From Mytilus trossulus (lineage: Eukaryota > Mollusca > Bivalvia > Mytilida > Mytilidae), in assembly GCF_036588685.1 (NCBI RefSeq), contig NC_086374.1, forward strand, positions 36,262,886 through 36,326,885: DNA of 64,000 bases. Direction: 5' to 3'. The notes under the pieces are model-generated. The model had not been told where the DNA came from, searched no databases, and saw only the letters and a list, made by a program, of their open reading frames with translations. Both the position numbers and the translations under genes were made by a program. Shown in pieces: positions 25,542 to 36,440 of the stretch (positions are counted from its first letter, which is position 1; each line of letters begins with the position of its first letter).

Positions 25542-25696
25542 GTATTGAATGCTTCTTTTTGTAACTTCATAGGGTTGTAAAAGCGTTGACCGTGCGCACA
25601 TTTTTAGAATGAAGCGCGGGATACAAAATGTACTTCGGTCAACGCTTTTACACCCCAATAAAGATCAATAAAGTTACAAAAAGAAGCATTCGATTC
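25542..25696. repeat. foldback element upstream of the unrecognised gene
   Basis: The outer arms read GAATGCTTCTTTTTGTAACT on the left and its exact reverse complement on the right (ending 25691). The inner arms GGTTGTAAAAGCGTTGACCG and CGGTCAACGCTTTTACACCC also pair. The centre contains GTGCGCAC and GAAGCGCGGG. It ends about 290 bp before the start codon at 25987, so it may lie in or near the promoter. A MITE-type foldback is most likely. Confidence 0.75.
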
Positions 25697-25986
25697 TTAA
25701 TCGTGACTTCTCTATTCCAAGTAGTTAAATATTTACATATAAAAATCACAAAGTTTTAATGAACTAAATTAATTGGAACGAATTGATCATTATCTGTATC
25801 TGTATGTATACGTTGAAGATACCAATTCTGGCTTTTACTCAACGGGTACAATGTACGAATTGTCCAAATCTTGAACGAACTGGCTTGGAACGAATCGGAC
25901 TTGGAAGGAATTAACTATTGGCGTACGAGACAGAATCAGGACGACAGTATTTGGGGCGAACGTATACGATATCGGACCTAGTAAAA

Positions 25987-27891
25987 ATGGCAGCTCTCAA
26001 AAGAAAACATGATTTTGAAGATGCGCGAACTTCAAATTGTACAAGCAAAGCATTGCCTACGAATGTTTCGAGTTGGAATTTACAAAACTTAACATCTTTA
26101 GGTATTTCTTATTCAAAAAATAGTTTAACTTCTCCATTAGAAGTTTTAGATAGCGTCCCGTTTATTTGTAAAGACGTTTCAGACGATTGCAAAAGTTTGA
26201 TCAATTACCTGTCAGACTGCATTGATTTTACTATATCAACAAATAAGCATGGCATTATATTTGAGGAATCTCATGACGAACATTTGTCAAGAAGACGAGA
26301 GTACAGATCTGACGTTGCGAGAAGAATGGTTGAAACAGTTGATCAGAATTTGAATAAGTTGAAATTAAATTACTCTACTTTTGTAGAATCAGGATCATTA
26401 GGTTCGAGGTACATAATATTATAAACAGACATCCCCCTTTTCTGTAAAAAAATTGGTTAATTATATAAGGAATCACTTAAGCATGTCCAGAGTGTCCCCC
26501 TTTTCTGAGGCAGCCAGTGGGCCCCTAGTCCAAATAATTATGATGTCTGGCAAAGCTATATTTTTTTTTCTGGGACGCCGTAGGAAGGCGTCCCAGAAAA
26601 AAAATAGCCTTTCGAGATGTCATAATTATTTGGACTAGTGGGCCCCAACTAATGAAAATGTCATCACCCGCCACTGAGGATAACTGGTCATGTCAGGTGA
26701 TGAAATTGTATTGAACCTGGGATGATGAAGGTGTGAGGCCTGTAAGCGCCCAATCAGGGGCGGATCCAGCCATTTTAAAAAGGGTGGGGTTCCCAACCCA
26801 GGACAAAGGGGGGGTTCCAACTATATGTCCCCATTCAAATGCATTGATTGGCCCCAAAAAAAGGGGGGTTCCAGCCCCCGGAACCCCTCCTGGATCTGCC
26901 AATGCCAATACAGGTTTGCACCTCACATGTTTGCCCCTGAAGTACGTTTGCACCCTACACGTTTGCGCCCAAATTTTTTTTGAATTTCAGTTGGATTGTT
27001 GGATATATTTTATGTGAATATATACGATGTATCAAATAACTCTATTTTCTGGAATAAAATTTGTGGAATTATTTAATTATTAATTTGATTATGAATTTTA
27101 TAAAACATTGTTAAACGTTAATTATGTATGATTACTGTAAATTGGTATTTATACACAGTGAAAAAGAAAAATGTACATGATTATAGCAATACAGTAACCA
27201 ACACATGATTGGGAATAATTCAACACAAAAATTAAAAATACTTGTTGTCAGACATGTCAGAATCTCACTTTATTTATATATAATTAGAAACAATGAAAAA
27301 AATATATATTTACAGCAATACACTTACCAAAACTTGATTACAAGTTATCAAACACAAAACCAATAGAAATTGGGCTCGAACGTGTCTGACCAATTTTGAT
27401 CACTCATCAACTTGTAGGAGTCGATATTTGCAACTTTTTGATTCTGGTCAATTATTTCTTGTTTAACAATATTAGACTTATTCAAGTCATATTTTGCCTT
27501 AAATTAAAGGGAGACAAATCCTAAAACTTACAAATTTAGACCTCTATGAGTCAAAAGCAGATTCAGACTTATTTATGTCTGAGCTCTGACTGATGATGCA
27601 AACCATCTTTTGGTGCGAAGGTGTAGGGTGAGAAAGAGAAAGGGGGCGAATGTGAATGGGCTGTGAACATTATTGGGGCCAAACAGACCCGATTCGTGCT
27701 TTTTAGTGGGTTTACCCCAAATGACCAGCCAAGTAGTTTTTAATTTTGTTTTATTTTTAATAAACGTTTATTTTAAATTTTTTCACTTAGAAAATATGTC
27801 AAAGTTCAATGAAGTTACTGACCATGCTGACAAACACTATTTGAGATTTTTGCTTGTCAACTTATATATATATATATATATCATGGTATGA

Positions 27892-27923
<32 letters not shown>

Positions 27924-30900
27924 CTTCCCTGCACTACAGCCGTCCCGCTAGACCACACGACCACCTGGGCTAACATTGTTAGGTTGATGTTTAGACGAGT
28001 TGTATATATATATCATGTATATAGAGGGATAAGTCAACCCGCAAACATCTCAAATGGTGTATGTCTGCAGTACCTTTCACATATATTTATAGATTATCGT
28101 TGATTATCTCAACGATATTGATTTTCTCGCTTGAGCTGGTACAGCGAAAGTGAGAAAAGCAATCGAGTTGAGATGACCAATGATAATCTGTTTATCGCTA
28201 TTTTACCTGTGACGACGTTGTCAATTTCAATATCAATTTCGTTAGCAACGCCACGTGGCTCCTTAGTTTCTAGCAATAATTTTTCCATATCAAGCGAGAA
28301 GCATGATATGAAAATTATCACAAAAAAATATCAAAGGAAAAATGCACAAAATAGCGATAAATATGTATACGAGTATAAAATGAAAACTACGTTCAAACCT
28401 ATGATTGCGTTGGATAAAATCTGCAATTTTTATATGTGTGCATGTAAAACAAATTTCGTTGTAGAAGGGTCTAAAAACAGCACAAACAACATTTTCCAAA
28501 AGACCAAAAAAGTGAAAAAGTATATTTAAACAAAACGCATTTGACTTACAGGTCGAACAACTGATGTTCTTTAACCCTGCTGACTGCCATTGGCGATTGC
28601 CAAATAAAATTGATCACAAGATGTAACAAAATGGATCTTAGATTAATAATATAAATTGAATACTACATTATATATGTTTGGAAATAGTTTTGCCTTAAAT
28701 TCTGATGTACTTAAATTTTATATTTGATACTATAATAACATGAATTGATGTACAATGTACATGTTGTACATACATGTACATGTACCACTGCCTACATATT
28801 TATGTACAATATACAAAATGGTTTATTGTAATACTATATATAAAACTGTAAATTTCATAATTTGCAAAAAACAAAAATGTATTTAATTCCACTATGATTA
28901 TATAAATATATTGTTATTTGTAGAGAAAATATTCCATTGATATATGCAGCAGCAGTCCACTTCATTCTTCGAGTTAGAGAAGTTGTTGTTAGAACATTAA
29001 AAGGTGATAATTCTGATGAGCAGTTCTTCACAGATTTGATGTTAAAATTTGGAGAGATGTTTTGTATGATTTCTGAGTAAGTATGAAAGTAAATTTCTGT
29101 AGAAATTTTATCATGATTTTATGAATGGGGGTTCCTGTTTTCAATCTTGTTTTAAAAATAATTAAATTTATAATTTTTAAATTATCAACATGATCAATAT
29201 TTGCAATACAGCTGGAAGTATACAGCAGTCCAGACTTAGTCTACTGTAAATTCAGAAATTAATGGGAGGTTTTTATTAATGCGAAAAATGCGACTGAGTT
29301 GTAAACGCAATAATTTAAACTCGCATTTCGAAATATTTTATATGAATTTAACAGGATTTTTTTCAAAATCGTAAAAATTATAAAATCGCATTTAAGTTTA
29401 AAATGACAAAATCGCAATAATAAATGCACGCAATAATTTCTGAATTTACAGTATTTTGTTTAACATTTTGCCATTCTCTGCATATCTGAATCCTGTTTTA
29501 GGCAAAAGAACCACAGAATTATCTACCCTTTATTCTCTGAATACCTAGAGCATGAAGAGCTGATAAGTGATTCTTAACAATGAAAGTAACACTCAGATCA
29601 CTCTTTCCTTATTTAAGTTGATAAAAATGTAAGTGTGCATGCATGTGGTTGTTGAATTAGTATTGAAAATGTTGTATTTTTAAATATTGATTGATATAAA
29701 ATGGATGTACTTTTAGAGTGTGTGTTATACACCCAAGTTTTTAAAATTATAAATTACTTGTTGAAAATTAATAAAAATTATAAATAGACACGACTCTTTA
29801 AATCTCTTTCCTGAGGTGTACCTCCCTGGAAGTGTACCTTCATGTAGATTGTCAGAAGTTATAAAATACAGATAATGCATTTTTGTAAACATTGTATAGG
29901 AACATTGAAAGAAAACAAATTGTACAAGTTGAAGAGTAACAAGGCAAATAAACATGTATTAATAATTGATATTTCAATATGGAATGCATCTGTGAAGTAA
30001 GTATGTGCAAAATAGAACGAAGACGAATTAATGACAGTTAATCAGAACTGAAATACACATGTACATAGTTAATTTTCTGGCATTTCATGTCTTGTTCAGG
30101 ACGAGATAAGTCTGTAATTCTTTATCTCATTTAAGGCAATACTAAAGTGGTTGCTGTATCTCAGCTGCATCATATATAATGAAACCAATCAGAATCTATC
30201 ATGTGATAAGTGATTAATTCAAGATGGCATGTATTTCCACTGAAACTAATAGCTGCACACAGTAATGCGAAGCAGCAAATGCTTTGAGAATGAGCATGTT
30301 AAATTAAAATAACATTTGCAAAGAAATGACATGCAGTTAATTTACATAAATTTACATGACTAAAATGATTTATAAATATTGATATTATATTAATTGTTTT
30401 ACAGCTCTGATAGACCTCTGATTTATTTTTTAGTTCTGGTGGTTCAAAACAAAGTTTTTTTAGAGTTGGTGACACAATGGTTTCATCTGTTCCTGATATC
30501 CGTTACAGTTTAATAGATTTAAGAGATCTCCCCTTTCAAACAGTAACTGTTGTTTCTGTTGTTAAGGTAAGTTCTGAAAAAATTGGATGATATAGATTTT
30601 TTGAGCATTAGATACATGTGAATAAATCATTGGCATGTGGCAATGATATTATTTCTCATACCATTATCAAGTGGAATGGGGGTTAAAACAAATCACAAAA
30701 TATAGTCTGTAAAATATTTTTTTTCATGAATATTGCAATTTCAATGCAAAACTGAGGAAGTTTTTTGTGAAGATTTTGGCGTGTTTATTTATATACCCCT
30801 CCATGGAGCCAGTTAGAGCCACAAACTTTTACCTTAGCTGCAGTGAAGATAATGCCACCAATAGGACATATTCCTTGAAAGATTTCTCCTCCAAAAGTTA

Positions 30901-32122
30901 ACAAGTAGAGATGTTAATGTTTACCAATATGAATTAAATTTTTGCACAATTTGATTTTGATAGGTGAAAAAGATGAGCAACTTAAGATGCAACGGTGAAA
31001 ATTGTCCAAAATCTAATCAAACTGTCAGCTCAATGGAAGATCAATGTGCAACATCAGATCAAAGAGAGCCATCTGTCGCCCATAAAGTAAATAATACAGC
31101 TTCAACATCATCAGTAGGGAGAAGTTGTCAGTTCTCAGCCACTGCAGCAGTTTCATCAACTGTTAGCTCTGCAGAAAATAAAGACATTGGTTCTTCTTCT
31201 TCAAGAATGAGTGATTTTAATATACATACACTTGATCCAACAATACTAGGAGAACATGGTGGAGAACTTTTGGCAGAATATGAAACTGTTGCTACCCGTC
31301 CATATGTTATAGGAATCATTGTACATGGAACAAAGGTATAGTAGAGTTATAGTCATATGAAGTGTAGAACATGTACAAATGATATATTTATTAATATAAT
31401 CACAAATCTTATTGCATGTATCATGTCTATGAAATATGATACATGTAGATCTACATGATCTATATGAACATTTTCTAAAATATTTTTTTTCAATGTTTTT
31501 TTTATGTAAAAAATGTTCCATTTTGAAACTTATAAAAAAATGAGTAATTTGTTGCTTTTTAAGTTTTAGATAGGTATATAATTTATATGTAGTCCTTTAG
31601 AAATATTGGAATTTATTATTTTGACAATTTTAATAATCATGATAATGGTTGAAATGGAGACTATGTACCAAAACAAATAGGAAAAATAAACCAAAAGTTG
31701 TCCATATATAATTTATTCAGTGCTTGTTTCTAAAACTATATATTAATAAAAAGGATGTTCAGCATGTTCAGGAAAATCATAGGTGTATTTTTTTTTTCAA
31801 ATATGAATATGGGATTTTGAGATTATAGTGCACCATCTAAAACACACCTGATTTTTATGCTCAACTTTCAAACAATTTTTCCAGATATAACAACAGTTAT
31901 TTATTTATATACCTTTAATTTCAGATAATTGTTACTTGTTTGCAGTTACAAGAAGATGACTATGATGAAATAAAACAAAATGGTAAACTTTCTGATGATC
32001 ATCCAGTGGACATAACTTATTCAAGACCATTTGACATATTCTATCCAGAGGACAGGAAGATTTTGTACAGAGTATTTTTTAGACTTTCAGACAAATGCTG
32101 TGCTAACTCATCTACCAGCTGA
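25987..32122 (+). CDS. unrecognised five-exon protein, about 418 residues
   Basis: Exons 25987-26408, 28924-29076, 30434-30566, 30964-31335 and 31946-32122 (stop TGA) join in frame (1257 nt). The start is the ATG in AAAAATGG at 25987. The frame is open a little upstream, but only with non-ATG codons. The donor of exon 1 (AG|gtacat) is weak; the others are gtaagt or gtatag. Exon 5 may instead start at 31925, adding 7 residues. There is no signal peptide or membrane helix. The first ~140 residues are polar, with a basic start (MAALKRKHDFEDAR) and a helical stretch (RRMVETVDQNLNKLKLNY). Exon 2 has a hydrophobic helix (YAAAVHFILRVREVVVRTL). Exon 4 is largely Ser/Thr-rich and probably disordered. 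The end (FYPEDRKILYRVFFRLSDK) is compact. I cannot assign a family. A weak likeness of the exon 2 helix to REV7-type HORMA proteins (VHLILYVREV) is not enough for a call. Confidence 0.7.
26425..26677 (-). mobile_element. hAT-like MITE copy, interrupted by a foldback element
   Basis: Read on the minus strand from 26677, CAGTGGCGGGTGATGACA, TTTTCATTAGTTGGGGCCC and TGGCTGCCTCAGAAAAG follow the complete copy at 39789-39940. The other end is truncated (around 26425). A 112-bp foldback element is inserted at 26526-26637. The MITE lies only a few bases past the exon 1 donor of the unrecognised gene. Confidence 0.7.
26526..26637. mobile_element. 112-bp foldback element with 9-bp target duplication
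   Basis: The arms TAGTCCAAATAATTATGA and TCATAATTATTTGGACTA are exact reverse complements. In the centre CTGGGACGCC and GGCGTCCCAG form a second stem around GTAGGAA. It is flanked by GTGGGCCCC at 26517-26525 and 26638-26646. A 9-bp duplication with long foldback arms is usual for Mutator-like non-autonomous elements, but hAT (8 bp) is possible since the border is ambiguous by one base. Confidence 0.8.
26755..26904 (+). mobile_element. 150-bp hAT-like MITE with 5-bp target duplication CCAAT
   Basis: It starts CAGGGGCGGATCCAG and ends CTGGATCTGCCAATG (imperfect inverted repeats), flanked by CCAAT at 26750-26754 and 26905-26909. The inside is rich in G- and C-runs (GGGGGGTTCC). Its length and ends match the element at 39789-39940. 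CA-GGCGGATCC-type ends with 5-bp duplications fit the hAT5 group. The open frames across it are artefacts. Confidence 0.8.
28105..28425 (+). repeat. dispersed repeat in intron 1 of the unrecognised gene
   Basis: It contains GATTTTCTCGCTTGAGCTGG near its left end and CATATCAAGCGAGAAGCATG further right (TTCTCGCTTGA inverted). It includes the 37-bp core at 28383-28419 that is identical to 13632-13668. Just before it are a (TA)n run at 27865-27879 and a T-run at 27895-27923. The open frames here have no support. Confidence 0.55.
29244..29451. mobile_element. 208-bp Tc1/mariner-like MITE
   Basis: It starts CTGTAAATTCAGAAATTA and ends TAATTTCTGAATTTACAG, exact inverted repeats, flanked by TA on both sides (29242-29243 and 29452-29453). 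The interior is made of CGCAATAA/AAATCGCA-type short repeats. It lies in intron 2 of the unrecognised gene. Confidence 0.75.
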
Positions 32123-32504
32123 GAGCTCTTGATTAGTTTAAGAAAAAATTAATGCACCATGCATAAAGCCAAAGCCAAGTTGATCAGTTCATCTCCTCGA
32201 AGTTTAGGAAGAACAAAATGGAAACCCTTGACAAAGATTGGTGTTGTAGTGCTTATGTTATAAGACATATCTGAGATCTTATCTCAATAACTATATATAC
32301 CATGTATAAATCATGTTAATATGTGTAGGGATGAAACTGGATGTAATATCAGCATCCAGGCAATTGTTGATTACAGAGACCTAGAGTCATGCTACATTGA
32401 CTAGTTTTACTTCTGCATTCATATCTCAGAGTGTGGACCATCTAATCCTCTTGAACTTAAGAATGGCATGCATGCAAAGAATACATGTATATATGTTTAT
32501 TTGT

Positions 32505-32510
32505 AATAAA
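32505..32510 (+). terminator. poly(A) signal AATAAA of the unrecognised gene
   Basis: AATAAA lies in TTGTAATAAAGTTTAAC, 383 bases after the stop codon at 32120-32122. It is the first good signal downstream. It gives independent support that 25987-32122 is a transcribed gene. Confidence 0.5.
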
Positions 32511-33184
32511 GTTTAACTTGACATGTGTTATACTTTAAAATGTGCAAATCATTTTAGTTGGTATGCATGGAATAGGTAAACACCTTGAAGAGAAATAACC
32601 TAAAATTAATGCTCTCTTTGCTAGTTTTATTGCTTTTCAAAATTTTACACACTCTGTTTTCTCCTAATAATTGTTTCAGGCACCAGTGTCAAGCAGTAAT
32701 TGTGTAAATGAATATATGCTGCATCAAATAACTTCACTACCCTGTAATTTAGTTTTGAGCCAAAACTTTAGAAATTTAAGTTAAAAAATCATACTTATAC
32801 ATCTAAATGTGTGCAGAGATGCACTTTTGAAGAGTTAAATGACGATAGAAATTCACTGTTGCTCATTAAATGATGAATTGACTTTGGTCAAATGTTTCTT
32901 TCAAAATCACATCTCAGTATCTTTTTGTTTAACAACCTAACATGAAGCAAACTTGATTTGTTTTTGTAAGAATTTTTTTTAAATAAAGTTTTATATTTTA
33001 CATAGATATGACTTCATTTGATATCAAATAGTATAAAAACTTTATTCAATATTTCTGGGAGAAGAAATTATAGTTCTTAAGCTTTTAAAAGGGCATCAGG
33101 ATTACTGAAATGCAATATTCAACCAATAGTAATTCTTTAAACAAACCCATTTTCAAAGCCAATTAATCTCTTTGTTTTAGTTAG

Positions 33185-33288
33185 GCATATACCCATTGGT
33201 GGCCTTCGGCTGTTGTCTGCTCTAAGGTCCGGTTGTTGTGGCTTTGACACATTCCCCATTTCCTTTCTCAATTTTACTCTGTACTTTA
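33185..33288 (+). repeat. dispersed repeat family D (partial)
   Basis: CCCATTGGTGGCCTTCGGCT, GTCCGGTTGTTGTGGCTTTG and ACACATTCCCCATTTCC match the 3' half of the copies at 13085 and 53335. Confidence 0.55.
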
Positions 33289-33326
33289 TTTAAGACATGT
33301 TTATTTTATAAATGACAAATATAGAA

Positions 33327-33716
33327 ATGGAAACATGTGGTTTGATTGCCAACAAGACTACTCTCCAACAGAGACAAAATAATGTAGCAGTTTACATCTT
33401 TAGTGCACCATATGTCCTTTAACTATGAGCAAAACCCATACTGCATAGAAGCTATAAACGGCTCTGATATGACAAATGTTAAACAATTCATACGAGAAAG
33501 CTAAGTTCTGATTTATGCAGAAAACAATATACGAAAAATAAATATGATATTCTGCAACAGAGGATTACCACAGATTAACATACTCTGGTCTAAGGACAGA
33601 CAAATACAGAATGCCAGATTTAAAAAAAAATCCTACAACCAACCCTCCCCCTTACCTGGGACAGTTGTGTAACAGTACAACATAAGATTAAACTATAAAT
33701 TTCAGCTAAAAAGAGC
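33327..33716 (-). repeat. dispersed repeat family A, diverged, minus orientation
   Basis: In reverse complement it carries family A phrases in order (GGTTTGATTGCCAACAAGAC, TGAGCAAAACCCATACTGCA, ACCTGGGACAGTTGTGTAAC). Its outer end is followed at once by a foldback element at 33717. Confidence 0.6.
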
Positions 33717-33830
33717 CAGGAGTCGGTTTCACAAAAAAACTTACGACTAAGAATGATCGTAAGTCATGAACAATTCAGTGTACTTACGATAAATCTTAGT
33801 CGTAAGTTTTTTTGGTGAAAACGACTCCTG
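33717..33830. mobile_element. 114-bp palindromic foldback element
   Basis: CAGGAGTCGGTTTCAC with AAACTTACGACTAAGA on the left pairs with TCTTAGTCGTAAGTTT and GAAAACGACTCCTG on the right. ATCGTAAGT and ACTTACGAT form an inner stem. It interrupts a family A repeat. No clear target duplication is seen (AAAGAGC occurs on both sides but at unequal distance). Confidence 0.7.
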
Positions 33831-34014
33831 ATATGTCTCTGAAAGAGCTTACCTTGTCAGAATTTTTTAAACAGTCGTTCCTTTAGGGAAACAAGTATGC
33901 CCCCTTTTTGCTGACTTATTCATATGAGGCTGACTTCATACTTGATCTTCACAAGATAACAACAGTTAGCATTATCCGTTTACTTCATATTCCTCTGTAT
34001 AGATGAATTCGTGC

Positions 34015-34260
34015 ATCTAGAAATTGACAATGAGGGTCGGTTGGGAAAAAAAACTTTATGACAAAAGACATGATTTCAACTTCACAATTATGAACTTTCC
34101 ATTTCTATGTAGCAATATTCCAACAACGCCTGCATTTGAAGTATATATCTCCCAGTTGGAACGATAGTCCAAGGCTTGCATTTTCTATCATTATTTCCTT
34201 GATGGAGAGATGTTAAGCACAATGAAGCTATCACCTGAGATCACCCAACTCTTGGTGGGT
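34015..34260 (+). pseudogene. degenerate reverse-transcriptase-like fragment
   Basis: GAAATTGACAATGAGGGTCG, TCACAATTATGAACTTTCCA and TTTCCTTGATGGAGAG match, in opposite orientation, the open fragment at 34793-35218. Several frameshifts are present. It is a dead fragment of a retroelement-derived ORF. Confidence 0.5.
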
Positions 34261-34479
34261 TTGTGTTTAGTTTTATGTGAACTGTTTGTTTGTCGTTTGG
34301 TCTTCTTGATTTAACAGCCATGATGTAGACAGTTTATTATAGACTTATAAGTTTGAATGCCCTAATGATATTGTTCGCCTTTCTTTTAGTATACATGTCT
34401 CTGAAACAGCAAAAGCAAAACGACATCATAAAAGATTTCCCGAAAAGGGACAATCACTTGAAAATGTTACTGTGTTGAA

Positions 34480-35230
34480 CTGAGTGGATCAAAAAGAGGG
34501 ACGAAAGATACCAAAGGGACAGTCAAACTCGTAAATCTAAAACAAACTGACAACGCCATGGCTAAAAATGAAAAAGACAAACATAAAAACAATAGTGCAC
34601 ATGACACAACATAGAAAACTAAAGAATAAACAACATGAACCCCACCAAAAACTAGGGGTGATCTCAGGTGCTCCGGAAGGGTAAGCAGATCCTGATCCAC
34701 ATGCGGCACCCGTCGTGTTGCTTATGTGATTACAAATCCGGTAAATAGTCTAATTCGGTAGGTCAAATTCATGAAAGGGAAGGGGATTGTAGTCACGACG
34801 TAAGGAACATATCCGATATCATTTGCGAAACGGTTATTCCATAACGGTCAACCAACTCGTGATGGCGTCCGTAAAATTTACGAAGGGATGATTTCAACTT
34901 CACCATTTGGAACTCTTGGTTTAATAGCTTCCTTGTGAGCAGTAACCCTCTATCAAGAAAATCATGATAGGAAATGCAAGCACGGGAATATCGTATCAAT
35001 TGGGAGAAATATACCCCGTATGCAGGTGCTGCTGGAATGTTGCTACTTATAAATAGAAAGTTCACAATTGGAAAGCTGAAATTATCTCTTTTGTCGTAAA
35101 GTTTTGTCTTCAGCCGACCCTCATTGTCAATTTCTAGATGTAAGTCAAGATATGAAGCCGACTTAACTGTATCTGTAGTATCCTTTATCTCCAATTCGAT
35201 GGGATAGATGCGATCCAAATTTTGATATGT
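34480..35230 (-). pseudogene. fragment of a retroelement-derived ORF (reverse-transcriptase C-terminal part) plus its 3' flank
   Basis: The minus-strand frame 35218-34793 encodes 141 residues with LDLEIDNEGRLKTKLYDKRD, APAYGVYFSQLIRYSRA, DFLDRGLLLTRKLL and LRKFYGRHHELVDRYG. I recall this block from the end of RT-type ORFs that are repeated many times in bivalve genomes; the exact retroelement class is uncertain. No catalytic YxDD is included, so it is only a fragment. The downstream non-coding part (ACAGTCAAACTCGTAAATCT, GGGGTGATCTCAGGTGCTCC on the plus strand) belongs to the same dispersed unit. Not a host gene. Confidence 0.6.
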
Positions 35231-36029
35231 ACCATCGCCCTTTGTAAGCGCTTATGCAAGATTGGAGAATCAAAATGTACACAGCCAATGGGGTTAACAA
35301 TTTAACATTGAAATCCTATGCAATATTGAAATTTTCTTTTTGAAACTGGGTTAATCCAAACACACTCTGACAGTGTTTTTTGTATTGTTTGAATTGTTTT
35401 TCTTTTGTCAATTCGGGGCCTTTTATATCTGAATATGCAGAATGTTCATTGTGAAAGGTCTTTCGATGACCAACAGTGTTTAAATACTTTGCCATTTTGG
35501 TATCTCAGCTGACAAACCTACCAACACTTTTTTTATTTTAATGATTATATGAAGCGATATAGAAAGTTAAGATGTACATAGTGCTGTTGCATTTGTAGCG
35601 ATAAACAGTTTGTAGTTGATTTCAAGCGATCAAAGATCAACCAATGAGCAAAGTGAAGTTAAACTAGACGTGTTCTATATGTTATTTACTTTAGATCTAA
35701 AGACATGCTTTTTTGCCAGTTGAACATCATAAATCCATTTGAGCGATTCGGGCTCCTATGAGCCTCGAAGTAATCTCGATTAGTCGAATTAGAAAAGGCA
35801 CACGAAAACAACATCTGTCTAAATCAGAACAGTATAGTGTAGTATAAAAAGCTCCTAGTAGAGGCGATTCAAGGGAAAATCAACGACATAACTTATACTA
35901 GAATTTATGAACGAAAAACAAGAGTGATAGTCAGCCTACACTTAATTAAAGTCACTGACACATACATGATTTGGCATCATGTGTCTACTTTTATATCTCC
36001 CCAGAAATGTTTAAATGGTAATTCCTGTA

Positions 36030-36440
36030 TATAGGAACCAAGTATGCCTACTTTTTCCCGACTTGTTCCTTTATTCATGAGGCTGGATTCATACACGATA
36101 TTCTTAGGAAGAAAGAAATTCAGTTAGAACCACCCTCTAACTTCACATTCAGCTATAAAGATGATGTCACGCATCTAGAAATTGACAATGAGGGTCGGTT
36201 GAAAAAAAAAACTTTGCGGCAAAAGATATGATTTTAGCTTCACAATTGTGAAAGTTCCATTTCTAAATGGCAATTATATTCCAGCAACAACAGCATATGG
36301 TGTACTAACATATCTCCCACTCTGAACTATATTCCAGGGCTTGCATTTTCATACATTATTTCCTTGATAGAGAGTTGTTGCGCACAAGGACGCTATCACC
36401 TGAAATCACCCAACGTTTTTGGTGGGTTCGTTGATGAAGA
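36030..36440 (+). pseudogene. second degenerate reverse-transcriptase-like fragment
   Basis: ACCAAGTATGCCTACTTTTT, GAAATTGACAATGAGGGTCG, TGATTTTAGCTTCACAATTG and TTCCTTGATAGAGAG repeat the content of 34015-34260 with more sequence upstream. It is frameshifted throughout. Confidence 0.5.

Noticed and set aside
26692-27017. Gly/Pro-rich open frames on both strands
   Set aside because: They are translations of the 150-bp hAT-like MITE with its G- and C-runs.
27895-27923. Long T-run as a possible poly(A) tail of a minus-strand retrocopy
   Set aside because: No retrocopied gene sequence or target duplication is seen next to it; with the (TA)n before it a simple repeat is enough.
28924-29076. Similarity of the exon 2 helix (VHFILRVREV) to the REV7 HORMA motif
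   Set aside because: Only about ten residues are alike and the following sequence does not follow the HORMA order; not enough to name the gene.
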